Below, piece by piece: positions 1 to 12,700 of a stretch of 64,000 bases of DNA. Origin of the DNA: Climacteris rufus. Its lineage: Eukaryota; Chordata; Aves; Passeriformes; Climacteridae. The notes under the pieces are model-generated. The model searched no databases and was not told where the DNA came from. It worked only from the letters and a program-made list of their open reading frames with translations. The stretch covers positions 1,895,147-1,959,146 of the forward strand of contig VZRZ01002434.1 in the NCBI GenBank assembly GCA_013398175.1, written 5' to 3'. How positions within the stretch are numbered: position 1 is the first letter of the stretch; each line of letters begins with the position of its first letter. The position numbers and the translations under genes are program-made.

Positions 1-699
1 AGGGGAAGGAATATAGGGCTCAACTCTGCCCATCTCAACTGCTCAGCCTCCTGGCAATGCACAATTCCTGTACTATGCCGTCTCCCCTCAGCCTGCACAG
101 GAAGCACCAGCTTCTTTTTATTCATCTTTCTTCTCAGACATCCTTATGTAAGTCTTACATGGCAGAAGATGTGGCATTTTTGGTATCCAGGAAAAATGCA
201 TCAGACTATGAAAACACTGGGTGTTAGCAACAGCACCAAGACTTTTATAAAATGACATTTTCTCCGAACAAATTAGGAACAATATCTTTTCTCTTGTTCA
301 GTTGTATCCTGTGTTGCAATTTACAGATTGTAAAATACAGTCATACATCTGAGTATTTAAAATCCTTTATTGATCCACTCTGGTTGATATCGGCTACTTC
401 TTTATTTCTCCCCCTTTCCTGACAATGATTGTCCACATTGCAGCCTGAACCAAGGGTGGGAGAGGTAAAACTGCTAGCTCAGCATTCACTGCCATGGCAG
501 GAACAGTGTGCTGGTAGCAATTAATGCATTGGAGGATCAGGAGCTGAGGTGGAACAGGGATAGTATTTTTCAAGGTGGACACAATTGCCTTGTGTAATCT
601 GCACAATATTAAAAGGCAATTAATTTCAGTAGCTAACATTTATCTACAAGAAGTTACCCTGCAGAGGAAAGCCTTTTCCCTCTCCCATCCTTTCTAGGG
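1..699. other. Intergenic, no gene recognised
   Basis: AT-rich non-coding sequence. The short open frames on the minus strand have no recognisable domain and no coding character. The CR1 similarity that starts near 700 may reach back to about 650, but that part is too diverged for me to be sure. Confidence 0.5.
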
Positions 700-1020
700 A
701 TGCAACAGGATTATGCAGCCAGGTGGGGGTGAGGCTCTGCTCCCAGGGAACAATGGACAGCATGAGAGGAAAAGGCCTCAATCTGTGCCAAAGGACATTT
801 AGACTGCATATTGGGAAATGTTTCTTCACTGAAGGAGTGGTCAAACATTGCAACAGGCTACCTAGGGAAGTGATAGAATCATCCTCCCTGTAAGATTTCA
901 AAAAACACATAGATATGGCACTTTGGGACATAGTTTAGCAGTGAACATGGCCCCGTGGTTGGACTCAATAATGTCAAAGGTCTTTTCCAACCTAAACAAT
1001 TCCATGATTCTGTGATTCTA
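700..1020 (+). mobile_element. CR1 LINE, 3' fragment
   Basis: A 5'-truncated chicken-repeat-1 fragment in plus orientation. The right end carries the family's hallmark 3' sequence: a 'ttggactcaa...gtcttttccaacct' stretch followed by the short tandem tail 'gattctgtgattct' ending near 1019. Upstream text such as 'gaggaaaaggcctcaatctg' and 'aacaggctacctagggaagt' also fits the CR1 3' UTR and terminal ORF2 region. It is non-autonomous and diverged. The left border is approximate. Confidence 0.85.
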
Positions 1021-1089
1021 TCCTATAGCACAATTCCCTTGTACAGTGGTGGTTCCACAGAGACTAAGATTAGTCCCCACCCCTGGTAC

Positions 1090-1449
1090 AATATTGAGTC
1101 TACTTGAAAGGACTATGTCTGTTTGGGTGTGAGACTGATGCTGACGGTGCAGAAAGAAGAGCCAGAGACAGCTGTGTTCAGGGTCAAAGGAAAAGGAAGG
1201 AAGGGGCACAAGACCCATCTTCTTTATTTTATATACCCTTTTGGAAATCACTATTCATTGGAGGAAATCAGTTCTTCCTCCTTCAACTACAGTGGTCAAA
1301 GGGAATGTCCATCAAAGGTCTGTGTCCATGAGAAAGGAATGTATATGATAAGATAGAGTTAGAATAACATGGCCATGTTTACAGAAATATAACCTTGAAA
1401 ACTAGCTACCAGGGGATAGCAATTTTCAGCAGCAAAGAGCAAGGCAACA
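1090..1449 (-). mobile_element. Solo LTR-like element, copy 1
   Basis: Read on the minus strand, this block resembles the LTR-like copy at about 9365-9744. Shared landmarks in the same order are a 5' end beginning TGTTGC, 'AACTAGCT' nearby, 'TAAACAT' and 'ACATTCCTTTC...TGGACACAGA', then a TATA-like box (TATATAAA near 1230) and 'CTGAACACAG'. No gag, pol or env coding sequence is attached, so it looks like a solo LTR of an endogenous retrovirus. The borders and family name are uncertain. It directly follows the CR1 fragment. Confidence 0.6.
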
Positions 1450-4400
1450 TGAGACAAACCATAAACTGAGTATTGAGGCACCAGTTCTCTTAAGTAAAAA
1501 GAAATTCACTGCTGAAGCCACTTTATATTGCTGGGTTTCTACAGTACTTTAAAACTAAAACTGAGTAAGCCAGATATCATCTAAAGCTCCAAATATGATA
1601 AACAAACAGTACATGATTGCCGAACTGTATGAGTGGTTAGTTTATTAAAGTTAACAAGTCCACAACATGTAAAGTTAAGCACATTTCTATGTCTCTGCAG
1701 AACCAGCACTAAGCTGCTGTATTTCAGTCAAAGCTGAGGGGTCATTGTGGATCACAACAGAGGTACTGAGATCCAAGAACAATAAAGAGACATCCTGATA
1801 CTTGGGCATTCTCACTGAATCCAGTGCTCAGATGCCATCAGATGCAGATTTAGCCCAGAAGAACCCTGCCACAGGAATGGGACCCACACACAAGAATGTC
1901 TATTAAGTTGATGTTGGTTTTAATCTGTTCAGGGATGGAAACCTATAATGTCACAGAGAGACCCCATGTCCCTTGGAGGAACAGACGGTAAATTCCACAT
2001 TACAAGAGGTCTGCTTGGAGGCTCGAGGTCAAAAGAGCCCCTAAAAGGATTTTGAAATTTTCTCGTAAATGCTGAATGTTTAAGTTATGATTAAGTCATG
2101 TTTACCCGTTAATTGTGCAGTAAATAAACCTGTGGCTTTAACCTTGCAGTCACAGTGAGGCAGCGTGTTAATGAGGGCTGAGAGACTGCGAGCCTGCCCA
2201 AGCCATGCTGTATGGGGGGCTGAGAGGTACAATTGGGTTATCAGTTGTGCTGACATGTGCTGAGCGCCGTGTGGTCACACTGCATACCCAGCAGATCCAG
2301 AGCAAGCCCTCCCGCTTATGAAAGGGCTGCTGTCTGAAATATTTGGCTCTCAGTCAAAGTCTCTGAGTCTGAAGATCAAGGGTTGGTTGGGTTGGTTGGT
2401 TGTGTATTTTTTTCTCTCTCTCTCATTTCCATGAGTTTTTATAGATCCACTTTCCCATTTACAGGGGGGTTGCAGAGGGAGGAACAGGCTGACTCATATT
2501 AACAACAGAGCATGGGGCTGTGGGGAGGGGGAAAAGAAAGGGTGTAAAGATTTGACTTGCAGCTCTGCATCTATTTACTCTTTTCCCACTATTTCTAACC
2601 TCAGCCATTTAACAATACTTGGAACTTAGTCCTAAGATGGGACTTAAAACTTTCCCACGGGTTGAACCTCCTTGGATTCAAAAATCTGCACATGAGCCAT
2701 GGCTAAACATTTACCAAAGCTGTCTACTTGCAAGCTCCCAAGATGTTCCTAGGGCACTAAATGGAGATGCAGAATAAGAGATGGAAGTGACAGATAATTA
2801 GGAAATGTGAGGAGGAGAAGGTGATGAAAAAAGCAGTTGGTTGTTCACACAAACACTCTTGCAAAAAATGCTTCCTAGACAGAAACCAGAAATCTCAATA
2901 TTCTCATGTGAACTCTGTCACGTGCATCTACATCCCAAATTTATACCACTCATGCCAGTACCTTTTCTTTGCAACTCTATTCCTTCTTCACAGGACATTT
3001 CTTCTGAACTTGTCAGGATACTAACACATAAAAATGTGATGATCTGTTACAGTAGTAAGTCAGTCCTGATTCACCAATCCAACCCACAAACAAATTGCAC
3101 AATCAAAACCCAAGGAAATTCTGAAAGAAAAAGGAAGACATGTCAATGCCTGAGAAATTATTATCTGGTGGGGAGAAGTGGATGGATCTTGAAACAATTC
3201 AGTATTTTGTTGCTTGGGGTTTTTTTTCTGGTAGTGTAGAATTTTCTTAAAAGAAACCACAGGACTTGAGATATTACAGTCCTGCAAACACAGCTGCAAG
3301 CTACAACCCAGGAAACACAGATCTAGTTCTCACTTCTGATTCATTACATCACTTTCTGCCTGTTGACCCCCCATTTTTGTCTGCCAGCAATATTTGTTGT
3401 AATAACAATCAATATTTTATTGCAAGCTTGTTGAAGCACAAATTATCTCTTGCAGAATAAGCACAATGAAGACATTAAATCCAACTATAGCAGGGGGCTA
3501 TTTTTCCACAAACAAAACACATGTTCTCTGTCAGAAAACACAACTCATCCAATGTTGATTCTCTACTTACATGAAAATAATAGATTTGCTTTCCCATTCC
3601 TCCAAAAACAAATTATCATGGTAGGCTCACTATTTGCAGAGTAATTAAAGAGATTCTATCCAGATGATGCTCGAACATTAACAACAACAAAAAGTGGATG
3701 TCACTTGCTCCAGTGTGAAAACCATCATGTTCTTTAGAAAGAGCTTCCACCCAAGACGATTTTCCAGAAATCTGTTCAATTCACACAAAAATGCTTGCTT
3801 TGCCATACAGGTGAGAACATCCACAGGTATGTGACAATATCAGCAACACCAGAAAAGCACATATTTCCAGTTCATTCAAAGCCCCCACTGGGAGGTTAAA
3901 CACCTTGTCTGGTCAAACAGCAGGTTATTGGCACAGACTGAACTAGAATAGAAAATTCTGAGACCCTCTCTTTGTCCTTAATCCACTCAGTTTCATTGGC
4001 CCAGAAATTCCAAACTGTACGCAAAGCAATTACTTTTATGTTTTTCTCTTTTTAATCAGACATAATAGGGGCATTTTGGTCTCTTTCAAGACAAAGCTTG
4101 AAATAAAGAACAATCTATCTTGTTATTGTTAGTCTGTCAAGGATATAATTTTTGGAAGACAAATTCCATGGATTATTTTGACAGTGCAAATTACTGTAGG
4201 ATCCATGCAAAGAATGAAAATCAATTTCTCATTCCCCAAGGGCGTCTCCACACATGGGCATATTAAATTAAAAGGCTTGAAGCAAAAGGTCCCTTTTACT
4301 TCATCTTGGTACATTTCTTATTGCTTGAAAGAGATATTTTGAAATACCTCACGCTTACATGCAGTTATGCATGGGGGCTTGCAGACACAATTTTAATTGG

Positions 4401-7400
4401 TCCCCAGGACCTTGCTTTGAAGTGATGACTCACAAAGAGTATTTTGTCAAGCCAACTGTGCCATAAAAGTATTAAGTGTGGCTTAAAACAGTAAAGGTTT
4501 TATTATCCTGTTAACTTCCTGTCATGAAGCATTGCATTAAATTGTACTTTTAAGGGATTAATGACCTATTTGCTTCACTCCTTGATGCATTTGTGGTTAT
4601 AAAAGCTATTAAAAGCCATGTTATCAACAACAGTGTTAATGAAGATATTGGAAAATCAGTCAAGCACAAATATATTCTAATCCATAGTATTAATCATTTG
4701 CTTTGCCCTAGGAGAATTTTTTTAGTGTTCCCTGGTGACCTTGCAGCATTGTGGCCATTTTGTGGGCACAGCCAGAAGAGTTAAATGTTTGAGAAAGAAA
4801 CACAGGGAAGAAAAATCTGCACCTATGTTACATTAGGCTAACACCCTCTCACTCTGGAGGGACCATCCATACGCATGGAAAATGTCCACATCAACACAGA
4901 CAACAAATAGCACAACGTGTCATTGCCACAGCTGAAAACAAACACAAAACTATGGGAAACAGTCACGATTTCTGGGGTTGTCATTTTGAACAGACACACT
5001 ACAAGACTGGAAATTAATCCAATTTATTCCGTAAGAGACAGGTCTGCAAAATAAGCTTTGTGAAACAATGATGAATTCTTGAAGTTCTTGTTTATAAATA
5101 GAACCGAGTAGATTGATTTCTTTGCTTTTTTGGCAAGTAGCTTATCCACAGAACTATGTTGTTCTGGGAAGCTGAAACCATTCATGAAGTTCTTCTGAAT
5201 TTCACAATCACTTTTGGCTAAAAAAGATTAAAATGTAGGAAAGCTGAAAAGCGCTGCACTGACGCTAGTTGAAACATTTCAAAGTAATATTTTTCACTTT
5301 TAAAAAAAGCAGAATTTGACAAAAAGATGTTAAAAGAAAACATTTCAAGCAGACCTGAAACAGGATCACGTTTTCAGTATCACAACTAACCCAACCCCCC
5401 ACTGTTTGTGTAGTCTAACACATACCTTGTTTTTTTTAGCTATCAGAGTGCCAACGAGGAGCAAAACAGCAGCAGACAGCTCCATACTGGTATTCTGATT
5501 ACCACCTCAGTGGTTTTCACACCCAGCTGCCACCACCCTCAGTAAAAAGGACAGTAGGACACTGGCCCAGTACACTTGTAAATCAGTACACTGGTGAGAC
5601 ATCACTGGTAACCCATGTTCAACATTCCCAGATGCTGCACAGCAGAGGAAAAGGGGGTTAAGGTAAAAACAAGTGAAGGAGAAACCAAAGAAACTGTCCC
5701 AAAGTCCTGTCTTTCCATGTACAGTGATACAGGAGGTCTCTCAGTCATGGTCACCCTCCTTTTGTGGTGACTTTCACCTCTCCACCCTCAAGGGGGACAG
5801 GGTCTGTCACAAATGGGGGCTCCAAGGCTCAGCAATTTTCTTAGCCCCACACAGCCACTCACAGAGAGAACCCAGCTCAGCCAATTCCCAGCCTGGTCCC
5901 TCATCAATGGATCTATTATCTACACAATGCAGTTTTTAACATCTTATATGAAAGACCCATACACATTAAGACGCATGGCACTCAATTTATTTACCTCAGA
6001 AAGGTGAAGAGATTCAAAAATTCTGACTAGTGAGTAATTTGTGCCAAAGTAAGGAAATAAATGTGAGCTTTTCTTCCTTCTAGGTTATCTTGTTATTTTT
6101 ACTGACTGCATGCAGTTACTGATGGAAGAAAATCTGAATGTGACTGCAAATGACTGAAAAGCATATGAAGACGCTGCTCTGCCTAGCTGAATTGTGAAAA
6201 GAGCCATCTTTAACACAAAGTGCATATTTAGCAAGTCATTGCTTATGCACTGCAAATTAGGTGAGTTCGTTCTTTAGGGCACCGTTTCATTGTAAAAACA
6301 CCAGAATTGCAGAGCAACTGATAATGAGGGGTTTTTTTACTCTACCACTAATGGGCATAGGCTACTTAAGAATGACTGCGCAGGCTCAAAACTTTAGTAT
6401 TCCATTAGCACCACAAAAGAGGAGTGAGGAGCATTTTCAAAACTATTTCCAAGGTTAACGTTTTCAGGGTGGTGCAATTTACTACCAGCTGTATGTGGTT
6501 TAAGAATGAGTTGATACCCAAGCGGTATTAGAAGAACAGACATGTCATCTGAACTGGTTACCTGCTTTTTGTACTTCCCTTTTATGTCTCTGCTTTTTCG
6601 TGTCTTTTGGTTGCTTCTTTATTCCTATCTCTCTCTTTTTGTCTGATTCCCGTGGTAGTCAAAGACCGTTGCTCATCCATTTCTCCTTCCTTTCTGAATG
6701 GCTGTTGTGGCCTCTTACTGCCTGTTTCAGAACACGGAAGGAATCTGTCACTTATTCAGAGCAAGAATTTAGGATTTGCAGGTTTTCCATCATGCAGTTT
6801 AATCCCGGGGAAGCACTGAGTGCCAGAGAGGAGCAGCCTTCAGGGGCCAGGACAGTGAACAGCCCGTTAAACCCTGATTTCCAAAGCCTGGATTCAGATC
6901 CTCCATCAAGTAATACCAAGTGTTATTGATGCAAGTGTTGATACAGGTTGACAGCAATTTGCCAGAAGTTTTGGCTCTGCATAATTTGAGTTGACTGTGC
7001 ACAACTCTGAAAACTATTGGAAACAGAAATCTATATATACATTACAGGTTTAAAACAAATCCAGCAGTTTATGAGGGAATGCTCTGCATTAAAGGAGCTT
7101 TCAGAGATGTTGAAGAAAGGTTTTTGTCTCAGATTTCTAGGAATAAGCTAGGGATTTTTTTATGCAAATCATTTTTTCTACATTTTGTATGTTGTATACC
7201 TAAAAATCCCAAATGATTATGAACTTCTAAAGCTTCCAGTCAAGACAGAGATGGAGAGAAAGGCAAGAAATACATGCCCACAGCCATGCACACTCTTTGG
7301 GAAATGCGTATATAGGATAAGCAACAGCACTAAAAAATCCATACCATACCAGATCAGCTCATTTGATGTCAATGGAAGTAAAGCACATCAAGATTTATTA

Positions 7401-9037
7401 TTAAAAGCACTCAGGGAGCAAATGCTTGTATCTGATATTGTATTTCTCAATTACTCTGATATATCTGATATTCACATCAATGAAATAATTCTACATACAG
7501 GGGGAATAGAAGTAAATATAGACTAGTATCATGGTGGCTGTTGATTCTGATTGACAGCTGTGAAGTATGGCCACATATGGTTGTTAAAGTTTAAAAGGAT
7601 TTTAAAATTAGAAGTAGTGTTTCTGAGCCTAGTGCTGAAAAACTCTGACATTTGCAGTGCTGGGAGCAGGCTGTGAGAGAGATTTCTTTCCTGGTTTCCC
7701 ACCCAGAAGAATATATTTACTGTTCAAACATTTTGAGGCAGGCACCCATGGAAATCAACGGGAACTCTGCCATTGGTTTTAAGGGGAGCAGAATCTGTCC
7801 CTATGTGTAAATATACAGCAATATTTTTTTTCCTCTGGCTGTTAAAAACCACCATCACAACTGGATGGATCCTGGTTCCAAACACTCAGACATGGGGCCT
7901 CTTTACCACAGGAGTCTCCAACGATGTCCATCCTTAACACCACACCAGCTGCCAGCTGAAGGCTCTGAAATGCTGATTTTAATCAAAATCTTTCCTTTCA
8001 AATCTAGCTTAGAGTTTACTCATAGCGCAAAAGTGCTTCTCAGCACTGGAATTTTCAGGATGCGATGCTGAGCCAAATACTGCAGGCACAGCTTGCTCAT
8101 AAGACAGCAATCATGTGGCCCACCTTGGAGGCTGTAATAGGGCTACTGTACTCAGCCTCCCACCCTTGGTGAAGCCCACTAATAACATCTGTTTTATAGC
8201 ATTCACTCCTGCAACCTGCTAGTTCCTTGGCTCTCCTGCTGTCACAGAGAGGATGTGCTTTACTATGCTGCAGGTCTGGTGGAAAGTTGTCAGACTTCAA
8301 GCCAAATGTAAAAGCAGCCAGTGCTGAATAAATGACTTGAAATACTTTCTCCAGGGACCCCTTCCAGGTCCCAGATAGGCAGATTTGGCCAGTGTTTGTA
8401 GACAGTCTTGCTCAGAGGCAAATTAAAAATCAAAATACAGACACCGTTTGAAAAACATCGAAAGCTAGACTCAAACATCCACCATGTATTAAGACATTCT
8501 TATATAAAAATAACCACAAGGTTGCAAATTCATACTTTCCTACTTGGTGAGACCAACTGCAACCAGGAATAAACCTGGAAACGTGTGGGGCAGACTGCGG
8601 TACTGCCTTCAGAGAAAGCATAAAACTGGAGGTGGAAAGCTGGAGTGAGAAAAACAGGACACTGTGAACTGGGCAATTGAATCGAGCAGTGGGTGGCACA
8701 TGGAGTAGGACCCTCACCTGTAGCAGAGCTGCCCCACTCAAGGCACTGGGAGCAAAGCAGGACACTCCCTCAGGAAATACTGAAGGTGTAACTGGGTACC
8801 TCAATACCTGACTCACAGCTCATCACTCCTCACCCCTCACCCTGGCTCTGCTGGGGCTGAAGACCCCACTGCACTTTGGGAATCTGATATCAGCCCCATG
8901 ACAGCAGCAACACATCCTGCTTGTGCAGTGTGGGGGTGAGACACAGCAGGGAAGGTTTGCCAGCAGACTGGCAGGATCCTGAGATGTGGGGCAGGAGCAG
9001 ATGCAAGGTATGGCAAAGATCTCCAAATGTGTGGTTA
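1450..9037. other. Intergenic, no gene recognised; short simple repeats
   Basis: About 7.6 kb with no recognisable gene. It holds short simple repeats: a GGTT-rich stretch at 2383-2402 followed by a (TC)n run near 2413. The moderately GC-richer block at about 2060-2360 and the stretch at about 4440-4720 look less decayed than their surroundings and could be conserved non-coding elements. That is an impression from composition only. The longest open frames (for example 7185-7526) show no domain. Confidence 0.5.
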
Positions 9038-9361
9038 CCACAGAATCCCAGAATGGTTTGAGCTGGAAGGGACCATTAAAGATCATCCAGTTCCAATCCT
9101 TCTGCCATGGGCAGGGACACCTTCCACTATCCCAGGTTGTTCAGAGCTCCATCCAGCCTGGCCTTGGACATTTCCAGGGATGGGGCAGCCACAGCTTGTC
9201 TGGGAAACCTGTGCCAGTGCCTCACCACCCTCACAATAAAGAATTTCTTCCCAATATCTGATCTAAACCGCTAAATCTCTTTCAGTTCAAAGGAATTCTC
9301 CATTGTCCTGTCACTACATGTCCTTACAAAAAGTTCCTCTCCAGCTTTCTTGTAGGCTCCC
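9038..9361 (-). mobile_element. CR1 LINE, 3' fragment
   Basis: A CR1 3' fragment in minus orientation. Plus-strand text runs 'cacagaatcccagaatggtt', 'ggaagggaccattaaagatc', 'ccatccagcctggccttgga', 'gggatggggcagccacagct' and 'tcaccaccctcacaataaag', the usual order of the reversed CR1 3' end. It abuts the LTR that starts near 9365. It has no intact ORF and resembles the copies near 40 kb and 60.1 kb. Confidence 0.9.
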
Positions 9362-9364
9362 GTT

Positions 9365-9744
9365 GGGTACTGAATGGGGAGCCATGAGCAAATGCTATTA
9401 CCGCGATGCCCCGTTATTACGGCTTATCCCGGTAATCAGTCGAAGACGCAGAAATAATTAGAGCTGGACTTCAGGCTGTGTTCAGAGCAAGGGTGGAAAA
9501 GGGGGGAAACCCCTTTCGTTTAATTCTTATATACACTTTTAGAAATCACAGATCATTGGAGAAAGTTAACACTTCCGTCTCTAACTATATTGGTTACAAG
9601 AAGTGTCCGTCAAAGGGATCTGTGTCCATGGGAAAGGAATGTAAAAAGATAATTTTTACAACAACATAGCTATGTTTACAGAAATCGTCCTTGAGACTGT
9701 CTAACAGAGAAAACTAGCTATTTTACAGTGAAAAATGGGCAACA
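9365..9744 (-). mobile_element. Solo LTR-like element, copy 2
   Basis: About 380 bp in minus orientation. On that strand it begins TGTTGC near 9744, has a TATA-like TATATAAG near 9530, shares 'CTGAACACAG' with copy 1, and ends in a CpG-containing segment at about 9400-9450 that would be the R/U5 part. It shares several ordered blocks with copy 1 at 1090-1449. There is no retroviral coding region within several kb on either side. The exact termini are uncertain. Confidence 0.65.
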
Positions 9745-12700
9745 AAATGCCAGCCCTCTTATTTCGTTTTGGGGTTTTTTTTGTACCTCCAGAGCATTAA
9801 GAAAGCCTGCAGTCCAGCTGCCAGGCTTGGCTGCACAAATGACACACAACTGAGGGGGACAGGACACCACAGAACAAGTACAGAAGATCCATAAGGTTGC
9901 AGATACCTTTAATTTTGTGTTCACTGTTCCTCATTGTTTTCATGGGTTTGTCAATCTTTTTGTGTGTGTGCCACTTTCCCAGTGATATAGAAGCAGGAAC
10001 ACAGAGAGAAGCCTGTGTTTCTATGAAAATGAAGTCTGTCCTAACATCCATATTTTAACAGCATCTCACTAAAACGCTTCATACCTCAAGTTTAAAATCT
10101 TAAATCAGTTTGTGCAGTTATCACAAATGCTCTTGTATTATCTGGATTTGGGAATTATTTGAAATGTGTAAAAATGGATAGTGAGGAAAAAGAAAATATC
10201 TCCCAAGCAGTAAGGAGGAGATCAGAATTTGGGGCACATTTCCAAATTGATATTTAACATAATCTTCAGTCAACCCAAACCCCCTGTGACAGTATTTGCC
10301 TGCTTTAAAATGTTTGCTTGCACACCAAAAGCTAAATTCTGCCAAACATCACAGCTTCACTACAACTTAATTTAATTAGCATTTTCAAGAGGAAACTGTG
10401 AAAACGTGAGTTAGGAAGCAAAAGGAAGAAATAACCTGGAATTAACCACATTCTCCAGCTCTTTAAGCACCACAGAGCTTTCTAGGGCAGGCAAGCCCTT
10501 TGAGCTCTTTAAGAGCCCAAATTTCTACTTTAAAATAATTACCTCAATTTTATTTCATTTATATTCATTAGTCACTGATAGTGCTCTTCATACTGTATCA
10601 GAGTGGACTTGTATGGGGGCAAATTAAGAGTAAATTTCTGCAACCATCGGAGAAGGAAATGGAAAGAAATAATCACTTCCAAAATTGAAGAAAGAAAGTG
10701 AAGGTACTTTTCCTGTGCTGCCGCACTTTACTAGCCATTTAAATAATTACTCAAAGTGGTGGTATTTTTATCTTTTTCTTGAAAGTTTTTCAACATTTAA
10801 AACAATGAAAGCAAAGCCTTTAGTGCATAAAAAAGCCTGAGAGCCCTGGAAGATGCAAGGAGAGTTTCTGAACATGCTCGCTCACAGACAAAATGCTTTA
10901 AAAGGTTACACACAAATATCTGTCTTGAAGAAACTGATAGGACCTCATGCCAGCTCTGGGATACCTTTAATATTGAAACGGGCTGCCAGTGTTTATTATT
11001 TCACATCCAATTTGTTGTCATAAACAGTTCAAAAGAGAGTGATTAGCTGCACATTAAAGAGGCTCTGCCAGCAAGGGAACAGAGCACATCAGAGATGCCA
11101 GAGCCCAGGGCTTTGCTCCTGGCCCTGGGGAATGCTTTCAAATCACACAGCATCAGACAGAAGTAGTGCTGGAGGCAAAAAACAGAATAAACTGAAAGTT
11201 AAACAGAGTGTGGCCGTGTGCATGTGTGTTATTATTGTGTCTTACCGGAGCGCTGTTATTGCAAGCCTTCTAATGACATCGTGATAAAACTGCAGGCAAA
11301 CTCATCATATTTTCGTAAGGGATCTCCAGTCTCTGGAATATTTTGACTAGAGGGGAAAGCAAAGTCGATCTCCCATCTTCCACAGCAAACTAGAACTGAC
11401 CTTCTCTGGATTTCCTTGGAAGGCTGTACAGTCCAGCAATAAACATGTGCCATGCAAGACATGCATCCTGAGCTGAGGAAAATAAGAGTTTTAGATTTAC
11501 ATATATGAGGTGAAATAAAGACAGGGAGAAGAGACATCCAGTTAAACCCAGGATACAATCACAACATGGCCAACAAAAATGCCAATAATAGGGGAACATG
11601 GGATTTGAGAGCCCAGATCATACACTGCTCAGTAAATCTACCCCTTCAGATCCTACTGGTGTGTTTTAGCGCAGGCAGCTCTCTCTCCTCAAACAGGGAA
11701 TTATTACTGTGACTGAAGGCCTAAAAAAAGACTTCCATCATGATCAAGAAAGATACAATTATAACAAGCCTCTGCTCGTGGAAGCTTTTCAGTCCATACA
11801 AATAATCTTTTTAGAGTCAAAACCATGTATTTATTCTAGATAACAGATGCACTGCTGTTGCAAAAGCAGGTTGTGCACGGGGTATAGCATTTAGTACAGC
11901 AACCCCTAGCAACAGTTTCTTTCCCCAGTCGTGGGGAAGTCTGCATCTGTGCTGGAATAGGTTAGATAGCGACTTAAATATTTACTAAAGGAAATATATT
12001 ATATGATAAATGTTTATAGAATGCATGGTATGCTTCACAAAAGCGGTGAACTAAAACTGTGTAATAAGTGCATTGGGTTTATTCTATGTATGTGAGTTTA
12101 CTTTTGGAAATGTTCTTAAACAATGCCAAGTATGACATTTTTATAGCATGTGACAAATGGGAGTTTGTGTCAAAATCACATTTGGAATTGTAAGTTTAGG
12201 AAAGAGTATGTAGATCATTAAGAAGTCATTAAATCCATCTTACCTAGGATGTAGATCCATATAAAACTTGTGAATTTGCAAGTTTTTATGTTTCGAATTA
12301 TAAGATTGTTTTAACTCTGGGGTTTTTGTGTGCTTTAAATGTTCAATTTGCAATTAGGCACTGAAAATCAGCGCAAGTGAGAGGGACCATCTGGAAATGA
12401 ATCTCTTTTAGATTAAGATTCCCTTAAAGATGAAGGGAAAGCTTTGCAAGAGGTAGCAAGGTTGTAAGGAAGATTTTTGGAGCAGGAGCCTGGTTGAACG
12501 TGTACCCAGACACATTTGTACACATATACAGACCAAAAGCAGTGGAACCACGACATCCCTACAGGTTCTCAGCAGATGAACAGCTGAAGGTGTCCCAGAC
12601 TGGCACAAAAGGTGCTGTGGCTGAGCACAGCTGGTTCAAACACAAGCAGAAAAGGGAGTTTTCACTCCTGACTTCACTGGCCTGTGAAGTTCCACCAAGG

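Noticed and set aside
7185..7526. A 113-codon plus-strand open frame
   Set aside because: It needs a non-ATG start, resembles no known family and lies in AT-rich intergenic DNA.
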